From an uncultured Desulfovibrio sp. (lineage in GTDB: Bacteria; Desulfobacterota; Desulfovibrionia; Desulfovibrionales; Desulfovibrionaceae), in NCBI GenBank assembly GCA_900553145.1, contig USCL01000186.1, positions 1 to 7,833 on the forward strand: 7,833 bases of DNA, written 5' to 3'. The position numbers and the translations under genes were made by a program. The stretch's first letter is position 1, and each line of letters opens with the position of its first letter. Below, piece by piece: positions 1-5,843 of this stretch. The notes below the pieces were generated by a model. The model was given only the letters and a program-made list of their open reading frames with translations. It was not told the DNA's origin and did no database searches.

Positions 1-10
1 TGACGCCGGC

Positions 11-742
11 TCAGTTGAAGACGCCCTGCTCGATGATGCCCTTTTCGGCGAGCGTGCTCGCGCTCGTTTCTTCCTTGAAGCTTTCGTTGGCGTCCCATGC
101 GAGGCGGGTGGGGTCATACTTGCCGTTGCTGAACGGCGTGGCGGCGACCGTGAAGCCGAGGCGGACGGAGCGGGGGGACTGGTCGGCGGAGCCCACCAGG
201 ACGTTTTCGCTCAGCAGGTAGTTGTCGGCGTTGAAGCTGATGACGCGGGTAACGCGCACGCCGTCGACGATGCCGGTGAAGGTCAGGCTGCCCTGTTCCC
301 CGGCCTTGAGGTTCAGGTCGGAGCCCTGGAAGGACCACTGGCCGGTGCTCCAAGAGGGCTGGCCGTTGACGGTCAGGCCGAGGGGAGCGGTCTGGGCCGC
401 TTCAGGCGAGATAAGGTTGACCTTGGGAGAGTCGGCCTTGATGGTTTCGTCGTAATGCTTCAGCGTAAAGGAGCGGAGGATGCCGCCGCCGGTATAGATG
501 ACGGCGGAATAGAGCGGGGTTTCCACCTTGACTTCGGTACCGGCCGAAGGCGTGAACACGGGCAGGGAGGAAGCGGGCGCGATCGCATTCTGCGCCGCCG
601 GGGCGGGCGCGGGGGCTGCTTCCTGAGTGGCTGCGGGGCGCTGCTGGGGCTGGACCCAGCCCATGTGCTCGGCCAGCGGTGTCCACGCCAAAAGAACGGC
701 GATTGCCAGGGCGATGGCCAGAAAAGTACGTTTATCGTCCAT
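11..742 (-). CDS. yidC: Membrane protein insertase YidC, N-terminal part, interrupted by an in-frame TGA
   Basis: YidC inserts and folds inner-membrane proteins, alone or with SecYEG. The 243 codons here cover the first membrane segment (about residues 6-23), an Ala/Pro-rich linker (about 32-58) and much of the periplasmic beta-rich P1 domain, including VNGQPSWSTGQW. The start at 742 gives MDDKRTFLAIALAIAVLLAW, the usual YidC N-terminus. An AGGAG lies 13 bases upstream, and the start overlaps the end of yidD by 11 bases. A longer reading from 802 adds 20 residues that do not fit the family. The frame ends ...GVFN-TGA, and the same frame continues Ala-Gly-Val to the window edge. In the Desulfovibrio vulgaris protein as I remember it, this site reads ...DWAGVM, so the TGA replaces a Trp. 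Family members are about 530 residues, so the five-helix insertase core is missing from this product. The cause may be a sequencing error, a real nonsense mutation or recoding. Confidence 0.9.
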   Translation of the reverse strand: MDDKRTFLAIALAIAVLLAWTPLAEHMGWVQPQQRPAATQEAAPAPAPAAQNAIAPASSLPVFTPSAGTEVKVETPLYSAVIYTGGGILRSFTLKHYDETIKADSPKVNLISPEAAQTAPLGLTVNGQPSWSTGQWSFQGSDLNLKAGEQGSLTFTGIVDGVRVTRVISFNADNYLLSENVLVGSADQSPRSVRLGFTVAATPFSNGKYDPTRLAWDANESFKEETSASTLAEKGIIEQGVFN

Positions 743-1010
743 GATGATCCAGTTGCTCCTGATGGCTGAAAGAGGAAGAATGTGGGGGAGGTACGGGATC
801 ATAGCCTCCCGAAGACCAGGGGTGACAACGAAGGATGCGCCGCAAGGCGAGCCAACTGCCCTTGAAAATGCCGTGGGTCAGCACAGCCTCTATGGCATAG
901 GCTGAACAAGTGGGATGGTAACGGCAGGAAGGTGGAAGCACGGGAGACAGCGTCCACTGATAGAGACGGATAGGCAGGACCGCCAGACGACGCAGCGAGA
1001 GGCGTTTCAC
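732..1010 (-). CDS. yidD: Membrane protein insertion efficiency factor YidD
   Basis: A 92-residue small membrane-associated protein that helps YidC-dependent insertion. The family signature is complete: CRYHPTCSAYAIEA (residues 29-42), GSWLALRRILRCHPW (51-65) and GGYDPVP (68-74), including the conserved Cys residues. The N-terminus (MKRLSLRRLAVLPIRLYQ) is a basic amphipathic helix, as expected for a peripheral inner-membrane protein. The start is GTG at 1010. It shares a GTGA with the TGA stop of rnpA, so translation is probably coupled. The stop is TAA at 732-734, inside the start of yidC. The last 18 residues (HSSSFSHQEQLDHHGR region) go beyond the conserved core and are partly dictated by the overlap with the yidC ribosome-binding region. 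Confidence 0.95.
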   Translation of the reverse strand: MKRLSLRRLAVLPIRLYQWTLSPVLPPSCRYHPTCSAYAIEAVLTHGIFKGSWLALRRILRCHPWSSGGYDPVPPPHSSSFSHQEQLDHHGR

Positions 1011-1465
1011 GCCTTGACTCCGGAAGCCGTTTCGGGTTCGAGCCCGCCGGGTGCGGCGATTCCGTCGCGGGAGGTATCGGGGCAGGCGTTTTGTTCGCGG
1101 CGCAACACAACATACCCGCCGATTTCCTTCATCAAGGGAAGGAATTCGCGGGTTGCGGCAGCGAGATCGAGCTGTTCAGGTTTGAGGTGGCGCTTTGGCA
1201 CGATCACAAGATCCACAGCCGGAGGCAGTAGGGCCTGATGCAGCCGGAAGCATTCCCGGAGCACCCGTTTGACACGATTCCGCATGACTGCCGTTCCGAT
1301 TTTCTTGGTGACGGCCATACCGACGCGCCACGGATCACCGGATGCACGAAAACGAACAAACACGACGAAGTGTTTGGAAAAGAAACGGCGGCCCTCATCA
1401 TAACAGAGTGTGAAGTCGGGCCGCCGGAGCAGTCGATGCCGACGAGGCCGGGTTAAACAGCTAAT
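1007..1465 (-). CDS. rnpA: Ribonuclease P protein component, with a non-canonical start (ATT proposed)
   Basis: RnpA is the protein subunit of RNase P, which removes the 5' leader from pre-tRNAs. The family signature RNRVKRVLRE is present (residues 62-71 of the long form). An automatic start would be GTG at 1363 (118 residues). However, the same frame upstream encodes a typical RnpA N-terminus: LTRPRRHRLLRRPDF, then GRRFFSKHFVVFVRF running across the GTG. The frame opens after a stop at 1469-1471, and no ATG, GTG or TTG occurs between it and 1363. I propose ATT at 1463-1465, which lies 8 bases after AAGGGG and inside the last codons of rpmH, giving 152 residues. CTG at 1430-1432 is the other option, but it has no ribosome-binding site and loses the basic N-terminus. 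The C-terminal tail of about 35 residues looks poorly conserved. The TGA stop overlaps the yidD start. Gene identity is firm; the start is not. Confidence 0.93.
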   Translation of the reverse strand: MSCLTRPRRHRLLRRPDFTLCYDEGRRFFSKHFVVFVRFRASGDPWRVGMAVTKKIGTAVMRNRVKRVLRECFRLHQALLPPAVDLVIVPKRHLKPEQLDLAAATREFLPLMKEIGGYVVLRREQNACPDTSRDGIAAPGGLEPETASGVKA

Positions 1466-1587
1466 TGTTTACGCCCCTTGGCGCGGCGGCGGCGGATGAT
1501 GGCGCGGCCGCTGGCGGTGCTCATGCGTTCACGGAAACCGTGAGTCCGCGCTCTCTTGATCTTGCTGGGCTGATAAGTTCTTTTCAT
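1453..1587 (-). CDS. rpmH: 50S ribosomal protein L34
   Basis: A 44-residue, very basic protein beginning MKRTYQPSKIKRARTHGF and ending RRRRAKGRKQLAV. This is the complete and characteristic L34 sequence, a late-assembling component of the large ribosomal subunit. The ATG at 1587 follows a strong AAGGAG (1595-1600) with six or seven bases of spacing. The gene heads the rpmH-rnpA-yidD-yidC cluster. The classic upstream neighbour dnaA is absent; the next gene here is divergent. The TAA stop is at 1453-1455, within the proposed start of rnpA. Too short for many gene callers. Confidence 0.97.
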   Translation of the reverse strand: MKRTYQPSKIKRARTHGFRERMSTASGRAIIRRRRAKGRKQLAV

Positions 1588-1618
1588 GGAAACTCTCCTT
1601 GGGAACGTAGATCAGTGG

Positions 1619-1647
1619 GGTATACCTTCTCAGCTTCGGAGAGTCAA
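1619..1647 (-). promoter_or_regulatory. Sigma70-type promoter for rpmH-rnpA-yidD-yidC
   Basis: On the minus strand, TTGACT (1642-1647; five of six consensus bases) is followed after exactly 17 bases by TATACC (1619-1624; four of six). Transcription would begin near 1612, leaving a leader of about 25 bases before the rpmH ATG that includes the AAGGAG ribosome-binding site. No terminator is visible between here and yidC, so it probably drives the whole cluster. Confidence 0.75.
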
Positions 1648-1752
1648 GCTCAGACAGAACACGACACCGAAACCTGTGAGGATCTTGCCGAACGGCTTGA
1701 ACGATTTATTCCTTCAAGAGAAGAATTGCAACTGCGGGATGAAAAAAACGCG

Positions 1753-1799
1753 ACGGGATGCGGGGCCCGCCCGCGTTGCCGCACCCGTTTTTTGGGTGC
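1753..1799 (+). terminator. Terminator-like hairpin overlapping a second hairpin in the leader of the 1830 gene
   Basis: On the plus strand, ACGGG-a-TGCGG (1753-1763, one bulged A) pairs with CCGCACCCGT (1779-1788), and T's run to 1793, the form of an intrinsic terminator. The right arm and T-run can instead fold into a second hairpin, GCACCC (1781-1786) with GGGTGC (1794-1799). The two folds exclude each other. An A-run at 1742-1748 would also give a T-run on the minus strand, so a bidirectional terminator is possible. The next gene starts at 1830, so on the plus strand this is either an attenuator in its leader or the end of an unrecognised short transcript from the rpmH upstream region. 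Confidence 0.5.
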
Positions 1800-1829
1800 A
1801 TACTCCGCAAAAACGATGAGGTATTTTTC

Positions 1830-2393
1830 ATGCAGCCACGTTTCCGAACTTTGAAGACAACGATCCGCACCCGGCTGCAAGAGCCGGGCTGGGCTGATTT
1901 TGCCAAGGAACTGGACGAAGTCCCCGCCCGCGAGCTGGTGGGCCCCTTGTTTTCCTGCCTGCCTCTTGGCGGCGAGGCGACCGATCGCGCGGCTTCGGTT
2001 CTCGGGAAGGCCGTGTCCCGCATGGCCGATGAACATATTGAAGAGGCCCGCAACGTCATCCGGCGTCTGATGTGGCATATGAATGAAGAGTCCGGCAACA
2101 TCGGCTGGGGGATTCCCGAAGCCTTTGCCGAGATCCTCGCCCAGAACCGCCGTCTCGGGGACGAGTTTCATCCCATCCTCAATTCCTACATCACCAACAC
2201 GGGCAAGGAGGACAACTTTTGTGACAACGACGTGTTGCGGCGTTCCTGCTTCCGGGCTGTGGAGCGTTTCGCCTTGGCCCGGCCCGATCTTGCGCCCAAG
2301 GCCCGGGGCCCGCTTCAGGCCGGTCTGCGCGACGAAGATCCCGTCTGCCGCGAAATCGCCCGGGAGGCGTTGGGCAAGATTGGCATGTTTTAG
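1830..2393 (+). CDS. Conserved helical-repeat protein of unknown function (DVU0298-like)
   Basis: A soluble, mostly helical 187-residue protein with no signal peptide or membrane segment. Repeated helix pairs with small and hydrophobic residues (ARELVGPLFSCL, DRAASVLGKAVSRMA, PVCREIAREALGKIG) suggest a HEAT-like solenoid. The most distinctive stretch is at residues 78-103 (RRLMWHMNEESGNIGWG..EAFAEIL). I remember this motif from Desulfovibrio proteins labelled DVU0298 family or HEAT-repeat containing; I have not checked that. No enzymatic residues are recognisable and I assign no function. The ATG at 1830 follows GATGAGG (1815-1821) by eight bases. An upstream in-frame ATG at 1758 would read through the terminator-like leader and is unlikely. 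The gene stands alone, divergent from rpmH, and its TAG stop is followed by a strong hairpin. Confidence 0.85.
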   Translation: MQPRFRTLKTTIRTRLQEPGWADFAKELDEVPARELVGPLFSCLPLGGEATDRAASVLGKAVSRMADEHIEEARNVIRRLMWHMNEESGNIGWGIPEAFAEILAQNRRLGDEFHPILNSYITNTGKEDNFCDNDVLRRSCFRAVERFALARPDLAPKARGPLQAGLRDEDPVCREIAREALGKIGMF

Positions 2394-2415
2394 GGGGGAG
2401 CGGGATTGAATGGAA

Positions 2416-2495
2416 TTGGAGGGAGGAGGGAAACCTTTCTGGAGAATCCCCATGAAGGGGACAAACGGTTCCCCTTCCCCCTCCAATATATTTTT
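2416..2495 (+). terminator. Long imperfect hairpin terminator between convergent genes
   Basis: A 20-base purine-rich arm (2416-2435) pairs with 2467-2486 at 17 positions plus one G:U. A small hairpin sits inside, TCCCC (2447-2451) with GGGGA (2457-2461). The plus strand continues into TATATTTTT (2487-2495), making an intrinsic terminator for the gene ending at 2393. The ABC ATPase gene ends on the other strand at 2494, so the hairpin also lies directly after its stop, though with no T-run in that direction. The apex AACCTTTCTGGA recurs at 7797-7808. Confidence 0.75.
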
Positions 2496-3246
2496 ACAGG
2501 ATCTGCTTGAGGAACTGCTGCAGGCGGGGATGTTCGGGATTGGAGAAGAACTTCGCCGGAGGCGCCATTTCGAGGATTTGGCCCTGATCCATGAACACGA
2601 TGCGGTCGGCCACTTCGCGGGCAAAGCCCATTTCGTGAGTGACGCATACCATCGTCATGCCTTCCTGCGCCAGCTTGACCATGACGTCGAGCACTTCGCC
2701 GATCATTTCAGGGTCAAGCGCCGACGTGGGTTCGTCGAACAGCATGATGTTGGGCTGCATGGCAAGCGCGCGGGCAATGGCGACGCGCTGCTGCTGGCCG
2801 CCGGAAAGCATGCTCGGGTAGACGTTGACCTTCTCGGACAGGCCCACCTTCTTGAGCAGCTGGAGCGCACGCTCCTCGGCTTCGTGCTTGGAAATGTGGC
2901 GGAGCTTCATGGGCGCCATGGTCAGGTTCTGGAGCACCGTCTTGTGCGGGAACAGGTTGAAGCTTTGGAACACCATGCCCAGATCCTGACGGATCTTGTT
3001 GATATCGTTCTCAGGGGCGTTGATGTCGTTCCCTTCGACAAGGATAGTGCCCTTGTCGACGACTTCCAGACGGTTGATGGAGCGCAGCAGCGTCGATTTG
3101 CCGGACCCGGAGGGCCCGATGATGACGACGCGTTCGCCGGGCTGCACGTCGAAGCTGACATCGTGCAGCGCGGTGAGCTGCCCGAAGAACTTCCACACGT
3201 TCTGGATGCTGATGATGGGGGCTGCGTTACTTTCTGTCGCGGTCAT
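2494..3246 (-). CDS. Polar amino acid ABC transporter, ATP-binding protein (GlnQ/HisP type)
   Basis: A cytoplasmic ATPase subunit that powers import of a polar amino acid. All motifs are intact in 250 residues: Walker A GPSGSGKST (44-52), Q-loop Gln94 in FQSFNLFPHKTV, signature LSGGQQQRVAIARAL (147-161), Walker B IMLFDEP with catalytic Glu172 (167-173), D-loop SALDPE and switch His204 in VTHEM. The FQSFNLFPHKTVLQNL and THEMGFAREVADRI stretches are typical of the GlnQ/HisP/ArtP branch. The start at 3246 lies inside the permease gene (20-base overlap), with GGGAG upstream, so the two are probably translationally coupled. Last gene of the operon. The exact substrate cannot be read from this subunit. 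Confidence 0.97.
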   Translation of the reverse strand: MTATESNAAPIISIQNVWKFFGQLTALHDVSFDVQPGERVVIIGPSGSGKSTLLRSINRLEVVDKGTILVEGNDINAPENDINKIRQDLGMVFQSFNLFPHKTVLQNLTMAPMKLRHISKHEAEERALQLLKKVGLSEKVNVYPSMLSGGQQQRVAIARALAMQPNIMLFDEPTSALDPEMIGEVLDVMVKLAQEGMTMVCVTHEMGFAREVADRIVFMDQGQILEMAPPAKFFSNPEHPRLQQFLKQIL

Positions 3247-4021
3247 AGTAGGTGAGTCTCCCTTCCATCATGCTCACGCCTTTGGAGAGCAGCAGGGTGA
3301 TGATGAGGTATACGAGGGCGATGACCGTATAGGTCTCGAAATAGTCGAAGGTCTGCGAAGCGAATTCGCGTCCGCGGCGCAGCAGGTCGGCCACGGCGAT
3401 GATGGAGACCAGCGAGGTGTCCTTGAGCATGGCGATGCATTCGTTGCCGATGGGCGGCAGGATGGTGCGCATGGCCTGCGGGAGGATGACGAGCGTCATG
3501 GTCTGGAAGCGGTTGAAGCCGAGCGAGCGGGCGGCTTCGGTCTGCCCTTTGGGGACGGAGAGGATGCCCGCGCGGAACACTTCGCCCATGTATGCGCCAT
3601 AGCAGAAGCTGATGGCGATGACCGCCGACACCATGGGCGGAACCTGAATGATGCGGCCGAGGGCATAGTAGATATAAAAAAGCTGAACGAGCAGCGGCAC
3701 GCCGCGGATGATTTCCACGTAGGTCGATGCGATCAGATTGATGACGGGATTGCGCGACAGACGCCCGAGGCCCGTGAGCAGCCCGATGGGCAGCGTGCAG
3801 AGCAGGGAGAGGATGGTCACCTCAAACGTGATGAGCAGGCCGTCGGGAAGGAATTTGACGATTTCCAGATAGGGTTCCGGCTGCGTGGCGCAGAGGGTGA
3901 TGAGCGCCACCACGGCAACGCAGAACGCTAATGTCCAAGCATTGAGGAGACGGCGATCCCTCGGATCAGGGATTTGCGCACCCTCCGTAACCTCAATGCG
4001 AATGTTGGGAGCGTTGTTCAT
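3227..4021 (-). CDS. Polar amino acid ABC transporter, permease (HisM/GlnP type)
   Basis: A 264-residue inner-membrane subunit. It has a soluble N-terminal stretch of about 29 residues, a first membrane segment (about 30-46), then the conserved transport domain from about residue 60 (LPDGLLITFEVTILSLL). The family motif YVEIIRGVPLLVQLFYIYY (101-119) is present. The cytoplasmic EAA loop that docks the ATPase is also present (TEAARSLGFNRFQ, 161-173, followed by ILPQAMRTILPP). The ATG at 4021 has AGGAA upstream. Only one permease gene is present, so the transporter is probably a homodimer, as in GlnP-type systems. The start is 195 bases after the binding-protein gene; the end overlaps the ATPase gene. 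Confidence 0.96.
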   Translation of the reverse strand: MNNAPNIRIEVTEGAQIPDPRDRRLLNAWTLAFCVAVVALITLCATQPEPYLEIVKFLPDGLLITFEVTILSLLCTLPIGLLTGLGRLSRNPVINLIASTYVEIIRGVPLLVQLFYIYYALGRIIQVPPMVSAVIAISFCYGAYMGEVFRAGILSVPKGQTEAARSLGFNRFQTMTLVILPQAMRTILPPIGNECIAMLKDTSLVSIIAVADLLRRGREFASQTFDYFETYTVIALVYLIITLLLSKGVSMMEGRLTYYDRDRK

Positions 4022-4096
4022 ATGTATTCCTAAATGTGTCAGGCTCCGGCAAACGACGCATCAGATGCGCACGCCGCGATCGTGGGCCTTGCAAGT

Positions 4097-4120
4097 TGCG
4101 GCGCGCCCCATGCGGCGCGC
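4097..4120. repeat. 10-bp direct repeat that can also form a GC-rich hairpin
   Basis: TGCGGCGCGC occurs at 4097-4106 and again at 4111-4120, separated by CCCA. The same bases can fold into a hairpin: GCGCGCC (4101-4107) with GGCGCGC (4114-4120). It lies in the gap between the binding-protein and permease genes, about 75 bases before the permease start. It could be an operator-like repeat or an RNA processing/stability hairpin; nothing here decides. Confidence 0.5.
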
Positions 4121-4145
4121 GAAAACAGGGGCCTTACCAAACGGG

Positions 4146-4171
4146 CGGCAGGGGAGAGGGCTCCCCTGCCG
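4146..4171 (-). terminator. Perfect 11-bp hairpin after the binding-protein gene, likely partial terminator or stability hairpin
   Basis: CGGCAGGGGAG (4146-4156) and CTCCCCTGCCG (4161-4171) form a perfect stem with loop AGGG. On the minus strand it lies about 45 bases after the binding-protein stop (4217). It is followed only by a weak CGTTTGGT, not a proper T-run. In amino acid importers a hairpin here commonly lets the binding protein be made in excess over the membrane subunits; that role is inferred from position. Confidence 0.6.
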
Positions 4172-4216
4172 ACATAAAATCGCAACAGGACGATTAAGGG
4201 TGAAGGTTCCGGCTGG

Positions 4217-4960
4217 TTATTTGCCGATCCACTTCTCGACGACCTGCTTGTCGATACCCTTTTCCTTCACGGCCTTGATGCCTTCATTGAGCTTCTTCAC
4301 AAGCTCGGTATCCGACTTGCGGACGGCGAAGCCATAGTATTCCACATCGTCGGTGATGAAGGCAACCTTGAGCTTGCCCGCGTATTCCTGCTTCTTGTTG
4401 GCGTAGAACTTCGCGACCGGATCGTCGCAGATCACGGCGTCGATGGTGCCCTTGGCGAGGTCTTCGAGGGCGAGGCCCACTTCGTCGTACGTCTTGACGA
4501 CAGCCTTGGACTTGACCTTGGGCAGGGTTTCCACGAGGCCGGTGGTGCCGATCTGGCCGCCGACCTTCTTGCCGTCCAGTTCCTTCAGGCTCTTGAGGGT
4601 CGAAGCGGCGGGAACCACGACTGCCTGGCGGATTTCGCAGTACGGATCAGAGAAGCCCATGGCCTTCTTGCGCTTGTCGGTGATGGTCACGGAAGAGGCG
4701 ATGATGTCGGCCTGACGGGATTCCAGCGCGGCGAAAATGCCGTCCCACGCGGTGTTGCGGAATTCGACGTCCAGACCGGCTTCTTTGGCGACGGCTTTCA
4801 GATAGTCAATGGAATACCCGACGACGTTCTTGTTTTCGTCAAGCATTTCAATGGGGGGCCACGTCGCGTCGGAAGCCACGATGAGGGGTTTTTCGGCGGC
4901 ATAGGCCAGAGAAGCACACAAGAGCAGGGACAACAGGGTCGCACTGAAAAGACGGATCAT
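4217..4960 (-). CDS. Polar amino acid ABC transporter, periplasmic substrate-binding protein
   Basis: A 247-residue family 3 solute-binding protein that captures the amino acid in the periplasm. A Sec signal peptide covers about residues 1-21 (MIRLFSATLLSLLLCASLAYA, cleavage after AYA). There is no lipobox Cys at the cleavage site. The mature protein begins EKPLIVASDATWPPIEM. It carries the ligand-site motifs SSVTITDKRKKAMGFSDPY (89-107), whose Arg97 is the usual alpha-carboxylate contact, and VGGQIGTTG (133-141), plus the hinge-proximal DAVICDDP (174-181). The ATG at 4960 follows a strong GGAGGAG with eight bases of spacing. First gene of the importer operon. The sequence fits a basic or generally polar amino acid binder of the HisJ/ArtJ/GlnH group, but the substrate is not decided. 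Confidence 0.96.
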   Translation of the reverse strand: MIRLFSATLLSLLLCASLAYAAEKPLIVASDATWPPIEMLDENKNVVGYSIDYLKAVAKEAGLDVEFRNTAWDGIFAALESRQADIIASSVTITDKRKKAMGFSDPYCEIRQAVVVPAASTLKSLKELDGKKVGGQIGTTGLVETLPKVKSKAVVKTYDEVGLALEDLAKGTIDAVICDDPVAKFYANKKQEYAGKLKVAFITDDVEYYGFAVRKSDTELVKKLNEGIKAVKEKGIDKQVVEKWIGK

Positions 4961-5199
4961 ACCGACAGCTCCTCCAGATGTTGCAAATGTTCCGCGGCGG
5001 CAAACCGCATAAGGAAAAACACGCTATCTTTCCCTTGCGCGCCGTTCCTCTCCTCCATATTCTAAGCGTCCTCTTTTGCAGGAAGATGTACAGCGTGTCA
5101 AGGAGGAATCGCGGTTTTATGGGTTCCGAAGGCTTGATTTTCGTAACGTTTCCGTGTTCTTTTGGGTTATTGCCCCGTCATTTTTTTCGGAGGTTTTTT
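4961..5199. promoter_or_regulatory. Divergent promoter region for the amino acid importer (minus) and gmhB (plus)
   Basis: The 239 bases between two divergent starts must hold promoters for both genes. On the minus strand a good -10, TAGAAT (5059-5064), lacks a matching -35. A full TTGACA (5098-5103) is 31 bases too far upstream to pair with it. On the plus strand TTGCGC (5035-5040), 17 bases, TATTCT (5058-5063) is a modest candidate overlapping that -10. These assignments are weak. A strong AAGGAGG at 5100-5106 precedes an in-frame ATG at 5119 and is discussed under gmhB. I see no riboswitch-like fold. Confidence 0.4.
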
Positions 5200-5793
5200 A
5201 TGTCGGTTTCCTGCGCGGTGCTTCTCGACCGGGACGGCACGCTCATTGAGGACAGGCATTATTTATCTGATCCGTCCGGCGTTGCCCTTCTGCCCGGCGT
5301 CGGCACGGCATTGTCCCGCCTTGTTCAGGCCGGGCACCCGCTTTTTATGGTGTCCAACCAATCCGGCGTGGGCCGGGGATATTTTACCGAAGAGGCTGTC
5401 ATAGCGTGCCAGAAGCGGCTTGAAGAACTCTTGGAACCGTACGGCGTGCGCTTTACGGATGCGGTCTGGTGCCCGCATGCACCGGAGGAGGCCTGCTTTT
5501 GCCGCAAGCCTCTTCCGGGCATGTTTGACGTGCTTCGCGCCCGGCACGGGCTTGTGCCCGAGACGACGTTCATGATCGGGGACAAGCTGGACGATCTGGG
5601 GTTCGCCGCCCATGCGGGGGTGTCCGCCGGGCTGCTCGTCTTGAGCGGAAAAGGCGCGGATCACGCCCGGAAGGCCGGGTATCCCGTGCCCGGTTCCGGT
5701 GCCGTCGAGGTTCCGGGGACGCCCCGGCGCGTCGTTGCCGCGGATTTCGGGGCCGCTGTGGAATGGATATTGGAAGAGATTGAGAAGCGGTGA
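5200..5793 (+). CDS. gmhB: D-glycero-D-manno-heptose-1,7-bisphosphate 7-phosphatase (HAD family)
   Basis: GmhB removes the 7-phosphate from heptose bisphosphate on the path to ADP-heptose for the LPS inner core. The 197 residues contain every HAD motif: nucleophile and acid Asp10/Asp12 in LLDRDGT, SNQSG (52-56), Lys103 in CRKP, and GDKLDD with Asp128 and Asp131/132. The zinc site typical of GmhB is complete: Cys91, His93, Cys99, Cys101 in CPHAPEEACFC. The related histidinol-phosphate phosphatase domain of HisB is less likely, since no his genes are nearby. The ATG at 5200 follows GGAGG (5189-5193) by six bases and gives the usual N-terminus. An in-frame ATG at 5119, 12 bases after AAGGAGG, would add 27 residues (MGSEGLIFVTFPCSF..). 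The TGA stop runs straight into a hairpin. Confidence 0.93.
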   Translation: MSVSCAVLLDRDGTLIEDRHYLSDPSGVALLPGVGTALSRLVQAGHPLFMVSNQSGVGRGYFTEEAVIACQKRLEELLEPYGVRFTDAVWCPHAPEEACFCRKPLPGMFDVLRARHGLVPETTFMIGDKLDDLGFAAHAGVSAGLLVLSGKGADHARKAGYPVPGSGAVEVPGTPRRVVAADFGAAVEWILEEIEKR

Positions 5794-5826
5794 GGGGAAG
5801 GGGGGCCTTTCTGAAGCCCCTTCCCC
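5794..5826. repeat. Purine/pyrimidine hairpin directly after gmhB
   Basis: GGGGAAGGGG (5794-5803) pairs with CCCCTTCCCC (5817-5826) around an apex containing CCTTTCTGA (5806-5814). The hairpin begins on the base after the gmhB stop. An alternative outer pairing joins GGTGAGGGG (5789-5797) to CCCCTCACC (5830-5838). There is no T-run after it, so it is not a complete intrinsic terminator; it may stabilise the mRNA end. The apex matches those of the hairpins at 2416-2486 and 7781-7833. Confidence 0.65.
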
Positions 5827-5843
5827 GAACCCCTCACCATCTT

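Noticed and set aside
1..13. Genome-wide reading of TGA as Trp
   Set aside because: TGA ends rnpA at the coupled yidD start, ends gmhB directly before a hairpin, and ends the flippase at the expected length. Trp is encoded by TGG elsewhere in the window.
1588..1829. Possible origin of replication beside rpmH
   Set aside because: rpmH often neighbours dnaA and oriC, but no dnaA gene and no TTATCCACA-type boxes were seen here.
1650..2624. 324-codon minus-strand open frame
   Set aside because: Runs antisense across the helical-repeat gene and two hairpin terminators; no family resemblance.
2410..3255. 281-codon plus-strand open frame
   Set aside because: It lies fully antisense to the ABC ATPase gene, which has every family motif. 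The frame is open because of the codon bias of the opposite strand.
2996..3931. 311-codon plus-strand open frame
   Set aside because: Antisense to the permease and ATPase genes; its Asp/Glu/His-rich composition with no recognisable fold is typical of a shadow frame.
4961..5199. Amino acid riboswitch upstream of the importer
   Set aside because: No glycine or lysine riboswitch core or other conserved aptamer pattern could be recognised in this stretch.
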